A DNA stretch of 64,000 nt from Oligoflexia bacterium (GTDB lineage: Bacteria; Bdellovibrionota; UBA1018; CAIPTA01): positions 45,310 through 109,309 of the forward strand of contig JAMLID010000009.1 of assembly GCA_023954355.1 (NCBI GenBank), given 5' to 3'. Below the pieces are notes generated by a model. The model ran no database searches. It was not told the origin of the DNA and worked only from the letters and a program-made list of their open reading frames with translations. Positions 53,137 to 61,402 of the stretch are shown piece after piece. The first letter of the stretch is position 1. The number at the start of each line of letters is the position of its first letter. The position numbers and the translations under genes are program-made.

Positions 53137-54538
53137 GCAGAGAAGACTAATTTTATTTTTCGGCCTACTCTCGCTGGCAATGTGTTTATTAGCACTTTGG
53201 GTTGAGTACATATATGTTGATCGCATTCATGAAGATTCTTTGCGATATGAAAGAGAGTCGAAAGAGCTCCATGTTTTTTCTTCAAGCATTCGAGTTATGG
53301 ATATGTCTCTTAAAATGCTTGTCTTCACAGGTAATCAAGAGTGGGAAAATTCTTTTTTTCAAGCTAGTAACGAATTAAGAAAATCGCTAGAACACATAAG
53401 AACAGAAGAATCATTGATGCAGAAAAAATATGCATTAGATTTGTCTTATAATGTAGAGGCATTGGTAAATTTCGATACAAAAATTATCGAGCTTATGCAT
53501 CAAAATAAAAAAGAGCAGGCTAAAGAAAAATTATCTAGTTTGGCTCGTGAAAGAATGCAGTATCAGCTATGGAAAAAATTACAAAATAGTGAAAATTTTC
53601 TGCAAAAAGCCTCTTTAGAAGCTCGACTAGAGAAGTCCGGAGAGATCGCAAAAATTATTTTAATTATAGCCTTGGTTCTTATACTCGTAGGCACAATATG
53701 GATTTTTCTTTTTCGTCTAATTATTCGTCTCAATGATGAGTTAACAATGTTTAGTCGTGAGTTAGATGTAAAGGTGAAAGAAAAAACTAGAGAATTAGAA
53801 GAGTCACAAGCATTTTTAGTGAATTCTTCTAAAATGGCAGCAATGGGAGAAATGGCTGGTGGAATTGCTCATGAAATAAATAATCCCTTAGCAACGATTC
53901 AAATAAAAATTGAGCAATTAGTAGAGATGTGTGCTTCTTCTCAAGTTGATAAAACAGAAGTACACAAGAGGTTAGAAGCCGTTACTCGCTTGGTTGATAG
54001 AATAGCAAAAATAATTCAATCTATGCGTGTTATTGGTAGAGATAGCGCTAAAGATCCCCTAACATCTGTGGGGCTTTTTCACTTAATAGAAGAAGCTTTG
54101 GTGATTTTTCAAGAAAAATTTCGGTCGTTAGGCTTTAGTGTTGAAATTGATGATAGCTGCAAGAGTTTGCACATCATGGTAAATGAAACACATTTTTTAC
54201 AGGTTATTTCGAATTTAATCCATAACGCTATTGATGCATCTCTTGAAGGTAAAACTCAAAGATGGATAAAGTTTCGAGCAGAAATCGAAAATGACTATTG
54301 TAAGCTATATGTAAGCGATTCCGGATCAGGTATTCATGAGAGCGTAGAGAAAAAACTATTTCAGCCATTTTTTACAACTAAAGATGTGGGTAAGGGGCTG
54401 GGTATTGGGCTCAGTATTTCTAAGAAGCTGATGCAACAACAAAAGGGTGATTTGACTTATAGTAATAAGTTTAAAAATACAACGTTCATTGTTTTAGTAA
54501 AATTAGAGAGAAAAGGTGTACAAAATGCAGCAGAGTGA
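53120..54538 (+). CDS. Sensor histidine kinase with periplasmic four-helix sensor
   Basis: The TTG at 53120 follows GAGGA with 6-nt spacing. The 472-residue protein has a membrane helix (about 8-28), a helical periplasmic domain (about 30-175) and a second helix (about 180-202). A short coiled coil follows, then HisKA with the H-box GEMAGGIAHEINNPLATI (His near 252). The ATPase domain has the N-box NLIHNAIDAS, G1 DSGSGI and the F/G2 region FFTTKDVGKGLGIGLSIS. The H-box type (AHEINNPL) is that of NtrB/ZraS-like kinases. It sits at the head of a set of four signalling genes. Confidence 0.92.
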   Translation: MKALIEQRRLILFFGLLSLAMCLLALWVEYIYVDRIHEDSLRYERESKELHVFSSSIRVMDMSLKMLVFTGNQEWENSFFQASNELRKSLEHIRTEESLMQKKYALDLSYNVEALVNFDTKIIELMHQNKKEQAKEKLSSLARERMQYQLWKKLQNSENFLQKASLEARLEKSGEIAKIILIIALVLILVGTIWIFLFRLIIRLNDELTMFSRELDVKVKEKTRELEESQAFLVNSSKMAAMGEMAGGIAHEINNPLATIQIKIEQLVEMCASSQVDKTEVHKRLEAVTRLVDRIAKIIQSMRVIGRDSAKDPLTSVGLFHLIEEALVIFQEKFRSLGFSVEIDDSCKSLHIMVNETHFLQVISNLIHNAIDASLEGKTQRWIKFRAEIENDYCKLYVSDSGSGIHESVEKKLFQPFFTTKDVGKGLGIGLSISKKLMQQQKGDLTYSNKFKNTTFIVLVKLERKGVQNAAE

Positions 54539-54734
54539 AAAAGAATTTATCCATTCACTTAGTTCTCCGATTACGACTATAATATTAAATTTAGAAATGA
54601 TGTTAGACGATAAAACAAATGTTTCAGGGGTTGCTCATAAAGAAAAGCTTGATAAACTAATTATTGCTAGTCGTAAAATTAAATCACTTCTAGATGAGCG
54701 AAAGAAATATATCTCGGAGATGGCAGATGAATAA
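54525..54734 (+). CDS. Stand-alone HisKA (DHp) domain protein
   Basis: The ATG at 54525 (AAGG 8 nt upstream) gives 69 residues. The sequence EFIHSLSSPITTIILNLEMML aligns with a HisKA H-box: His lies five residues before Pro, as in H-E-L-R-T-P. The rest is two helices, enough for one dimerisation/phosphotransfer hairpin. No ATP-binding domain follows. It overlaps the upstream kinase by 14 bp and the downstream REC-PilZ gene by 8 bp. A phosphotransfer protein like Spo0B, or an inhibitor competing with the kinase, are the likely roles; this is inference. Confidence 0.7.
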   Translation: MQQSEKEFIHSLSSPITTIILNLEMMLDDKTNVSGVAHKEKLDKLIIASRKIKSLLDERKKYISEMADE

Positions 54735-55452
54735 TAAATGTAAGTTACTTGTAGTTGAAGACGAAATCGATCTTCGAGAGGCTATTGTATATGACCTAAA
54801 AAAAAGAGGGTTCGATGTTAGCGAGGCAGGCTCTGGAGTAGAGGCATTACGTTTAGTTAAAGAAAATCAGTATGCAGTTGTAGTATCTGATTTTCGTTTA
54901 CCTGAAGGCGATGGATTTTGGTTATTAAAAAATATTAAAGAAGCAAATCAGTATCTGCCAGCTGTAATTTTTATGACAGGTTACTCAGAGATCTCTCTAT
55001 CTGATGCTTTTATCACCGGAGCAGAAGCCGTATTTACAAAGCCATTTAATCGAAATCGTTTTTATGCACTCATAAATGAATTAGCAGAAAATATGACACA
55101 AGAGTGGAGAAGAGATGGTTACAGAACAAGAGTTGACCTGCCTGTTGAAGTTGAGTATTCAAGTAAAACTGAAAAGAAAAAAATAAGTACTAAAATAAAA
55201 GACCTCGGTAAGGGTGGGTTTAGTGTTGAAATTGATGACAGACCAAATGAAGATGGCTCATGTCTTTTTTCTATTGAGACAGGTAAAGATGAAATTCATT
55301 CTATTCAAGGTAGTGGTATAGTGCAATGGTGTAAAGTTAAAGAAGGAGACGAAGAAAAGTACGAGTGTGGTATTAATTTTCGTTCGATGCCATTACAGCA
55401 AAAAAAAGAATTATTTCATTTATTGAATTTGATTCGCATTCAAGAAAGATGA
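54727..55452 (+). CDS. Response regulator with REC and PilZ domains
   Basis: The ATG at 54727 is preceded by GGAGATGG. The 241-residue protein has a receiver domain (acidic pair VVEDE, Asp in VVSDFRLPEGDG near 52, Lys-Pro in FTKPFN near 105). A PilZ domain (about 130-240) has RRDGYRTR as the Arg motif and DLGKGG where D/NxSxxG is expected, with Gly for Ser. REC-PilZ proteins link phosphorylation to cyclic-di-GMP signalling. It overlaps the lone HisKA gene by 8 bp and precedes a second receiver protein by 9 bp. Confidence 0.88.
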   Translation: MNNKCKLLVVEDEIDLREAIVYDLKKRGFDVSEAGSGVEALRLVKENQYAVVVSDFRLPEGDGFWLLKNIKEANQYLPAVIFMTGYSEISLSDAFITGAEAVFTKPFNRNRFYALINELAENMTQEWRRDGYRTRVDLPVEVEYSSKTEKKKISTKIKDLGKGGFSVEIDDRPNEDGSCLFSIETGKDEIHSIQGSGIVQWCKVKEGDEEKYECGINFRSMPLQQKKELFHLLNLIRIQER

Positions 55453-55461
55453 GGATTAGTT

Positions 55462-55851
55462 TTGGATAAAAAATGGATACTCGTTATAGAAGACGATTTA
55501 GATTTATTAAAAGGGATAGCTGAGATTTTAAAGCGTAAAAACTTTACCCCAGTAACTGCTAATAATTATAAAGAGGCCACTCTAAAGTTAAAAAAACAAA
55601 AATTTAATTGCATAGTCACTGATTTAAAACTCACGGCTGGCTCGTCAAGTGAAGCTGAGAGTGGTGCTAGTTTGGTAGAGTATATTCGAAGCCAAATAAA
55701 AGATGAGAACCATAGTACACCAATTTTCGTAATTAGTGGAAACATAGACAACGAAGCTGTAGCGCGATTAAAGGGTAAAATTCAAGGCGCTCTAGTGAAG
55801 CCATTTACTGTCGATGAATTGGTTGAAAAAATTAAAGCTATTGCGGCTTAG
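55462..55851 (+). CDS. Single-domain response regulator (CheY-like)
   Basis: The TTG at 55462 has GAGGA about 6 nt upstream. The 129-residue protein is a lone receiver domain: VIEDDLDLL acidic pair, phospho-acceptor Asp in IVTDLKLTAG (near 54) and ALVKPFT near 110. A 12-residue Ser/Glu-rich insertion (SSSEAESGA) follows the Asp. With no output domain it probably shuttles phosphate or binds a partner. Its end overlaps the convergent methyltransferase by 14 bp. Confidence 0.88.
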   Translation: MDKKWILVIEDDLDLLKGIAEILKRKNFTPVTANNYKEATLKLKKQKFNCIVTDLKLTAGSSSEAESGASLVEYIRSQIKDENHSTPIFVISGNIDNEAVARLKGKIQGALVKPFTVDELVEKIKAIAA

Positions 55852-56467
55852 TTTTTTTAAAAATCCCTAAAAACTCCCGACCTTTTCTTGGTTTTATAGA
55901 AATATTTGGTTCACATATTTCGCCAGTAAAGCCTTCTTTGAATAACGACAAGACTTCTTCACGATCAACAACAAAGGGAGGCGGCTCTTTATCGTTAGTA
56001 GTAGGAAAAAAAATCCCAGCAAAATATCCGTTAGGACGCAATAGCTGATGCGCTAATTTTATGTAGTTAGCTCGTAGCTTAGGGTCAATTGCACAAAAAA
56101 AGGTATATTCAATAATTATGTCATAACGTTCTTTATGGAAGGGGTCATTTGAAAGGCTAAAAAAATCCCTCTGAAACACATGAACGTTTTGTTTCTTTTC
56201 TTTTGCTTGTTGCAGTAGAGCTTTAATTGCTCCCGGAGCAAAGTCAACCGCACTTACATTATGACCCATACTGGCTAGAGCAATTGCGTCGTGGCCACGA
56301 CCAGCTCCGGGAAGCAAAATCGACGCAGTTGAAGAGAACCAGGGCTCTTTCGTGAACTCTAAAATTTGGGGGCAAGGCCCTTGTAAATCCCAGGGGGTGA
56401 TTCCTTCTAGATAATGATCGTTCCAGGCTGCGGCACTTAAATCCTTCACTTGTGCTATTTCCCTCAA
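55838..56467 (-). CDS. SAM-dependent methyltransferase, thiopurine-methyltransferase-like
   Basis: A 209-residue cytoplasmic protein with the TPMT-family start (WNDHYLEGITPWDL), the SAM motif ILLPGAGRGHDAIALASMG (near 50), VSAVDFA as motif II, and IIEYTFFCAIDP (near 118), the family motif IV region. TPMT-like bacterial enzymes methylate thiols, selenium or tellurium compounds, or halides. The substrate is unknown. It is a single gene, divergent from the next. Confidence 0.85.
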   Translation of the reverse strand: MREIAQVKDLSAAAWNDHYLEGITPWDLQGPCPQILEFTKEPWFSSTASILLPGAGRGHDAIALASMGHNVSAVDFAPGAIKALLQQAKEKKQNVHVFQRDFFSLSNDPFHKERYDIIIEYTFFCAIDPKLRANYIKLAHQLLRPNGYFAGIFFPTTNDKEPPPFVVDREEVLSLFKEGFTGEICEPNISIKPRKGREFLGIFKKTKPQ

Positions 56468-56484
56468 TTTGGTAGTGGATTCTT

Positions 56485-56826
56485 ATGATTTCATACCAAG
56501 TATATAAATTAATTCACTTAACATCTATCTTCTTCTTTTTAACTTCAGTAGCAGTAATGCTTGTAGCTGGTAAAACAGGAAAAATTTGGAAAATCATTAC
56601 CGGAATTTCGAGCTTTTTCATTCTCTTAGGGGGTATGGGTCTTATGGCTCGCTTACAGGCTGGTTTTCAACCCTGGATTGTGGCTAAGTTAGTAATTTGG
56701 TTTCTTGTCACAGGCGGTGGCCATATAGCGGCTAAGCGTTTCGCAAAACAAGGAGTGTTAGCATATTGGGTGGTGATGGGGTTCGCGATTGCGGCCGCAA
56801 CACTCGCAATCTACAAACCGTTTTAA
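56485..56826 (+). CDS. Small four-helix inner-membrane protein (SirB/CopD-like)
   Basis: A 113-residue protein of four hydrophobic helices. YKLIHLTSIFFFLTS near the start, with His in helix 1 and GGGHIAAKR in helix 3, recalls SirB/CopD-like membrane proteins. The sequence gives no direct functional clue. It lies 17 bp from the divergent methyltransferase start and 55 bp before the left repeat of the IS element. Confidence 0.7.
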   Translation: MISYQVYKLIHLTSIFFFLTSVAVMLVAGKTGKIWKIITGISSFFILLGGMGLMARLQAGFQPWIVAKLVIWFLVTGGGHIAAKRFAKQGVLAYWVVMGFAIAAATLAIYKPF

Positions 56827-56881
56827 TTAAAGCGGTTCCGGTTGGTATCTTAGTCCTAACAACAATTAATGGTGCCGTTTT

Positions 56882-56906
56882 AAAACTGGCCCCTAAGAAT
56901 GTGCTT
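56882..56906 (+). repeat. Left terminal inverted repeat of the IS1-like element
   Basis: Perfect 25-bp match to the reverse complement of 57988-58012. Its core CTGGCCC...AATGTGCTT is also similar to the ends of the MITE-like element at 63747-63884. Confidence 0.95.
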
Positions 56907-56948
56907 TGAGGCTTCTTGGTATTGAATTAGTTAGGTTCAATTCTTGCC

Positions 56949-57842
56949 ATGAGCTCTTTCATGAAGCTCCTATGTCATAATAAAGCGTGTTCTAGCTATA
57001 ATTCTTGGTTGGAAATCATAAATAAAGGATTCTATTTTCGATCCTCTGATAGTCATTGGGTAAAACGTTGGTGCTGCAAGGCTTGTGGTAAGAACTTTTC
57101 TACGGCTACAGAAAACCCGGCGCGCTGGCAAAAGAAAAGACGAATTAATCCACAGTTGGTAAAACTACTCTCTTCTAATAACTCTATGCGCCGCTCTGCT
57201 TTACTATTAAATGTAGATCGTAAAACAGTTGCCAGAAGACTTCCCTTTCTTGCGGACCTAGCAAGACGTTCACAAATGAAGTTCTTAAAAGACCATCAGC
57301 AACTAATACATACAGTGGAGTTTGATGATTTAGAAACTCTAGAACATACAAAGTGTAAACCGATCTCCGTAGCTTTAGCTGTAGAGCATAAGAGTCGAAA
57401 AATTCTCGGATTTTCTGTATCTTCCATGCCTTCGAAAGGACTTTTGGCTAAAAGCTCCCGTGAAAAATATGGTTTTCGAATAGATCAGCGGCCTATGGGT
57501 TGGGAACTGCTTTTTTCTAGTCTGCAATCTCTCGTGGTTCCTAATGCCGAGTTTAGATCTGATTCAAATCCTCATTATACTCAATACGTGAAGAGGTATT
57601 TTCCAAACTCTTCGCATATTAAGATTGAGGGAAAACGAGGTGCAGTAACGGGGCAAGGAGAGTTAAAGAAAGTGGGATTTGATCCTTTATTTAGCATTAA
57701 CCATACATTTGCCATGCTGAGGGCTAATATCTGTCGTTTAATTCGAAAAACATGGTGTACGACAAAAAAACTAGAAGCTCTTAGTGATCATATTGCTATC
57801 TACGTAAACTTTCACAACCAAGTGCTTTTAAAAAACCACTAA
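56949..57842 (+). CDS. IS1-like DDE transposase with zinc-ribbon N-terminus
   Basis: A 297-residue protein that appears as one continuous frame, unlike classical IS1, which needs frameshifting. The N-terminus has a zinc ribbon (CHNKAC and RWCCKACGKNFST). A helix-turn-helix-like part (SALLLNVDRKTVARRLPFL) follows. The catalytic core has HTVEFDDLET (first Asp, near 119) and FRSDSNPHY (second Asp). The C-terminal ANICRLIRKTWCTTKKLEALSDHI resembles the end of IS1 InsB. The gene is intact, so the element may be active. IS1595-type is the main alternative family. Confidence 0.8.
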   Translation: MSSFMKLLCHNKACSSYNSWLEIINKGFYFRSSDSHWVKRWCCKACGKNFSTATENPARWQKKRRINPQLVKLLSSNNSMRRSALLLNVDRKTVARRLPFLADLARRSQMKFLKDHQQLIHTVEFDDLETLEHTKCKPISVALAVEHKSRKILGFSVSSMPSKGLLAKSSREKYGFRIDQRPMGWELLFSSLQSLVVPNAEFRSDSNPHYTQYVKRYFPNSSHIKIEGKRGAVTGQGELKKVGFDPLFSINHTFAMLRANICRLIRKTWCTTKKLEALSDHIAIYVNFHNQVLLKNH

Positions 57843-57987
57843 AATATTTCTGCAATATAAAGACATACACATAACGTAATTGAACTTGTTCATTTTACCG
57901 ATTTAAGGCCTTGTCCTCTAGATTTACTATCTTAATCATTTCTAAAAAATATGTTCGCACATTTTTCTAAGACAATAACGACAATTT

Positions 57988-58012
57988 AAGCACATTCTTA
58001 GGGGCCAGTTTT
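57988..58012 (-). repeat. Right terminal inverted repeat of the IS1-like element
   Basis: Perfect 25-bp inverted match to 56882-56906. Confidence 0.95.
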
Positions 58013-58206
58013 TACTTTTTTAGTCCTGAGGTTACCGACTTAATCTCTTCATTCTGTGTCGGCATTGCAGACGTAGGAGCCATTCTGCTTAACAGTACAG
58101 ATTTAGGTACATCTAGTACTTGTCGATCATCAGTTGCTTGCATGGCCAATCTAAATACAAAAACTAGAAACAAAATCGCTGCAATATGTTTAATGAGTTG
58201 TCGCAA
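58012..58206 (-). CDS. Small membrane or secreted protein, C-terminus set by the IS insertion
   Basis: A 64-residue protein with an N-terminal hydrophobic helix (about 7-22) and a polar tail. Its stop codon TAA (58014-58012) uses the last base of the IS right repeat, so the insertion probably cut off a longer reading frame or lies at its very end. It is the last gene of the minus-strand set with the cyclase, FecR and TPR/barrel genes, 29 bp after the barrel gene. AGGAG lies about 6 nt before its ATG. No family recognised. Confidence 0.6.
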   Translation of the reverse strand: MRQLIKHIAAILFLVFVFRLAMQATDDRQVLDVPKSVLLSRMAPTSAMPTQNEEIKSVTSGLKK

Positions 58207-58235
58207 GGTTTTCTCCTAGTTATTAAGCTACAAAA

Positions 58236-59831
58236 TTAAAAGCTATACGCTGTTGTAAATTTCAATTCGTGTTTCGTGTATTTATATGTGTCTTTAGCTT
58301 TAGAGTAGTTTTTCGAAAACGCATACTCTAAGTCTCCACTAAAATTTTTAAAAAGATCTTTAGAAAAATTCAGACTAGGGTTTACCAAAAATTCGTTTCC
58401 TCTAGATCCTTTCTGCTTCATCGTATCTTTTAGGTTTAATGTAAGTGATGGAGTAAAGGTTATTTTTTTCCATAAATCAGTCATTGCCATGGATTGCTTA
58501 TATTTATAGTTTTTTTCATCATTCACATCATTTCTAGCGTGAAGATAGTCAAAGCTTAAGGTGTTCGACCAATCCCATTTATCTGCAACCTTGATATTTT
58601 GCTGAAAAGAAATAGTAGGTGAGTAAGAGTTTCGATCTGGATTATAGTTTTCTAATAATTTTAAACTAAGTTTAAGAGTTGTTGTTCCTGTATTAAACCA
58701 CTTCACGCGCTCACCAATTACAAGATTCCAGTAGCGAGAATAGTAGGGAAACTTATGTTGTTGCTCATAGTCTCTAAGCATAAGGTTCCACTCTAGCTCT
58801 ACTAGAGCAGTAGCGGGTTGCTTTTTGCTCCAGTGTTCAAATTTAGAGCGTAATGCGGCAGTGAATGAAATATTATCGTTTTGATAAACCCTTGGAGCAT
58901 CTCTTCGAACATAATATTGCATAAAGGTTGTGAGTTCAGGTGTTAAGCTGACAGCTTTTGCAAAATTAAATTGGTATTTAGCTAAAAGCATAGGTTTTAG
59001 ATAAAAAGAGTTTTTGTTAGAAACCTGAACTAGAGCTTCATCGGCTTGGGTAATAACGTTAGAGTCATAACCAAATTCGTTACTAATCTTTAAGGTGTAA
59101 GGCTGTAATGGGATAGGCACACCATTTCGCATCCGTTCAGCATGCTGTGAGATTTCTCCCTCAACCTGTGTGATTTTAGTGACGGCTTGTTCGTGCGCAG
59201 GAGTACCTGAGGCAAAATCTCTAACTTTTTTATATAGAGGTAGAACTTTTTCTTTTAAATAGGTTCTTTTTTCGTCTTTATTTTTAAGTTCACCGGCGAT
59301 TTCGTATTCTATTTCTGCCATTTGCATAAGTGCGGGCTGCTTAACTGAATCAGGATCAGTAGAAAGCTTTTGTATGCGATTGTAATAATCTCTTGCTCCG
59401 GCGAAATCTTCTAAAAGTTGTCTACAGTATCCAATATAGTATGCTGAAGCCCCCATTTTATATTTCTGTACGATAGATTTTTTAAATTGTTCTTCAGCTT
59501 CTCTGATTTTTTGCGTAGCAAAGAGCGCTTGTCCATAATCATAAAATATGTTTGGTGATTTGTTTCCAAGTTTAATTGCGCGCTCATAGTAGGGTTCGGC
59601 TTTATCGAAGGTCTGAAGTTTAGCATAGGCAGAAGCTACAAACAGAGCAACGGTAGATTGCATTTCTTTATCCGCAGATTGTATACCGTCAGCTATGTCG
59701 ATCGCTTGAGTATAGGCTCCTTTAGAAAAGGCTTCGTAGGCGCTTGCCATACGATCTTTTTCATTAGCTGTAGGGGCAGCAACGGCCTTAAAACAGAAAA
59801 ATATACAGAAAAATAGCGCAAGCTTTCCCAC
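58236..59831 (-). CDS. TPR-containing outer-membrane beta-barrel protein
   Basis: The GTG at 59831 is chosen because GGAGGA lies about 8 nt upstream and it gives a clean signal peptide (MGKLALFFCIFFCFKAVAA). The 531-residue product has TPR repeats (about 25-215, for example YYERAIKLGNKSPNIFYDYG) and then a beta-barrel (about 245-531) that begins EFGYDSNVI and ends FTTAYSF. This periplasmic-TPR plus barrel layout resembles Slam-type surface-lipoprotein exporters and polysaccharide-export barrels, though no specific match is claimed. It follows the FecR-domain gene by 40 bp and is likely its partner. Confidence 0.82.
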   Translation of the reverse strand: MGKLALFFCIFFCFKAVAAPTANEKDRMASAYEAFSKGAYTQAIDIADGIQSADKEMQSTVALFVASAYAKLQTFDKAEPYYERAIKLGNKSPNIFYDYGQALFATQKIREAEEQFKKSIVQKYKMGASAYYIGYCRQLLEDFAGARDYYNRIQKLSTDPDSVKQPALMQMAEIEYEIAGELKNKDEKRTYLKEKVLPLYKKVRDFASGTPAHEQAVTKITQVEGEISQHAERMRNGVPIPLQPYTLKISNEFGYDSNVITQADEALVQVSNKNSFYLKPMLLAKYQFNFAKAVSLTPELTTFMQYYVRRDAPRVYQNDNISFTAALRSKFEHWSKKQPATALVELEWNLMLRDYEQQHKFPYYSRYWNLVIGERVKWFNTGTTTLKLSLKLLENYNPDRNSYSPTISFQQNIKVADKWDWSNTLSFDYLHARNDVNDEKNYKYKQSMAMTDLWKKITFTPSLTLNLKDTMKQKGSRGNEFLVNPSLNFSKDLFKNFSGDLEYAFSKNYSKAKDTYKYTKHELKFTTAYSF

Positions 59832-59871
59832 AGCAACATCCTCCACAAGAACAAAAAGCGAATCCTAGTAT

Positions 59872-61266
59872 TTACTGCAAGTTAATTTGAAAACGAACTC
59901 GTGTATCTACAGGATTTTGGTTTACGTTATCGTTAATACAAGTTGGGCAAAATGGATTATCCACCGGTTGATCTGGCGGTGGTGGTAATTGATTTCCGTT
60001 AGGGGGCGGTAACGAGCCCGGAGGAGGAGGCGGTGGTGGAGGTAAAAATCCAGCACCCTGATTTGCGTTGGGAGAAAATGTTTTTTCAAAAGTCACACTC
60101 TGCCCAGCATTTGCTGGATTCATATTGGCGTTTAGAACAGCAGCTATGGCTTGCCCTTGAGCCGCAGAGTTTGCTCCACTAGCTGGTCTTGGTCCGCTTT
60201 GAGAAACAGGTTCTGCAATGAACCCTTTTACCGGATCTAAAACCACACCTTTAGGGGGAACATAAGTGCCCGTTGCTGGATCAAACTGACCAACCGCTTT
60301 TGGGGGAACAAACACTCCCGTATTTGGATCAAAGCTAGAACCCGGAGGGGGAGGCACATATCGTCCCGAAGCTAAGTCGACGAATCCACCAGCTCTTGGA
60401 GCATAGGTTTTTGTATTGGGATCAAAAAAACCTTCTGGGGGCGGCTGTCTCGCAGCATTTGTTTGAGGCGCATTCATGGCATTCACTCTTGCTTCACCAA
60501 CCATATTATTCATGCTTGCCTTAATGCTTCGATCAGCGCTTGATACGAAAGCTTTTGGGTCTACCCCTGGAGGGATGGGTGAAGCCATTGCCGCAGATTT
60601 TGCCGTTTGAGGTGCTGTAGAAAAACTTTCGTTTGTTTTCATAGACTCTAACTGTGCAGGAGAAATTTTTACAGGAATCGAAGCATTCGGTAAGTCTGGT
60701 TGTGCTCCTGAAAATTGTCCATCACGCACGCTTTGTACATTTGGTAAGTTAAGCGCTCTCATGGGATCAATATTTGGATTATCTAATTTCGCCATAGCCA
60801 CATTGCCTTCGAATGTTACTAGTGCAGTCATCTGGTTTAATTGGTTATAGCTCACACTAAAATCAGTGCCTCTGATTCCCATGGCCGCAGTTTTAGTTTT
60901 GATAACCATTTTTTCTTTTCCTGGGTTAGCTGCGTTTTCTTTATTACCAATAAAATCTTTAGTTACTTTTGCACGAATTTGTCCGCCAACTAAATTCACT
61001 AAGCTAGGGTCGCCAGCTTTTGCAGGCTCAATCTTTAAGGTTGTATCGGGTCCAACGCTTAGCTGGGTATTATCGGAAAAAAGTAATTTCACAAATGAGC
61101 GAGCGCTAGTTTGAATTTGGCTGCCTTGGCGAACTTTATCTTTTAGCTGTAGTGCTTTTCCACTTTGGTCTTTTGCGGTTCCTCTTAAAAGAACAACTGT
61201 TGCATCACCCGAGTTGGCAAAACTTGCGATTTGTAGAACCAATGAAACCCAAACGAAATATAGCAT
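59872..61266 (-). CDS. FecR-domain secreted protein with Pro-rich repeats
   Basis: A 464-residue protein with a signal peptide (cleavage after FAN near 18). The FecR domain (about 24-165) includes DNTQLSVGPDTTLKIE and AAMGIRGTDFSV, the usual FecR core. The middle part is low-complexity, and residues about 285-365 hold five imperfect units of about 16 residues of the type G-x-FDPxTGxYVPPP. The C-terminus has poly-Pro runs and a CPTC pair. FecR domains in such secreted proteins are thought to bind cell-wall or surface polymers. It lies between a CHASE2 cyclase and a TPR/barrel gene. Confidence 0.85.
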   Translation of the reverse strand: MLYFVWVSLVLQIASFANSGDATVVLLRGTAKDQSGKALQLKDKVRQGSQIQTSARSFVKLLFSDNTQLSVGPDTTLKIEPAKAGDPSLVNLVGGQIRAKVTKDFIGNKENAANPGKEKMVIKTKTAAMGIRGTDFSVSYNQLNQMTALVTFEGNVAMAKLDNPNIDPMRALNLPNVQSVRDGQFSGAQPDLPNASIPVKISPAQLESMKTNESFSTAPQTAKSAAMASPIPPGVDPKAFVSSADRSIKASMNNMVGEARVNAMNAPQTNAARQPPPEGFFDPNTKTYAPRAGGFVDLASGRYVPPPPGSSFDPNTGVFVPPKAVGQFDPATGTYVPPKGVVLDPVKGFIAEPVSQSGPRPASGANSAAQGQAIAAVLNANMNPANAGQSVTFEKTFSPNANQGAGFLPPPPPPPPGSLPPPNGNQLPPPPDQPVDNPFCPTCINDNVNQNPVDTRVRFQINLQ

Positions 61267-61402
61267 TAGCGCAATCCCCCTTTGCTCCTAATAGTTTATG
61301 ATTAGGGCAGTATAGCAGCAAGCAGAAAGGCGGTTTTTTTCTTGAGGATTTTTAATAACCGACTAAGTGCATTAGAATACCTATTACTTGCGTCAAATAT
61401 AG

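Larger units (their letters stand above)
56882..58012 (+). mobile_element. IS1-like insertion sequence, 1131 bp, with 25-bp perfect inverted repeats
   Basis: The two ends carry the same 25-bp sequence in opposite orientation (56882-56906 and 57988-58012), of the form AAAACTGGCCCC then TAAGAATGTGCTT. One transposase gene fills the element; a 145-bp non-coding tail follows it. I could not see a clear target-site duplication: the flanks are T/A-rich and only loosely similar. The right end forms the stop codon of the minus-strand gene at 58012-58206. Confidence 0.92.

Noticed and set aside
56870..58022. 8-bp target-site duplication around the IS1-like element
   Set aside because: The flanks (GCCGTTTT and TACTTTTT) are both T-rich but not identical, so no duplication is claimed.
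60168..60415. CRISPR array or DNA tandem repeat
   Set aside because: The periodicity is at protein level, imperfect in DNA, with no spacers; it lies within the FecR frame.
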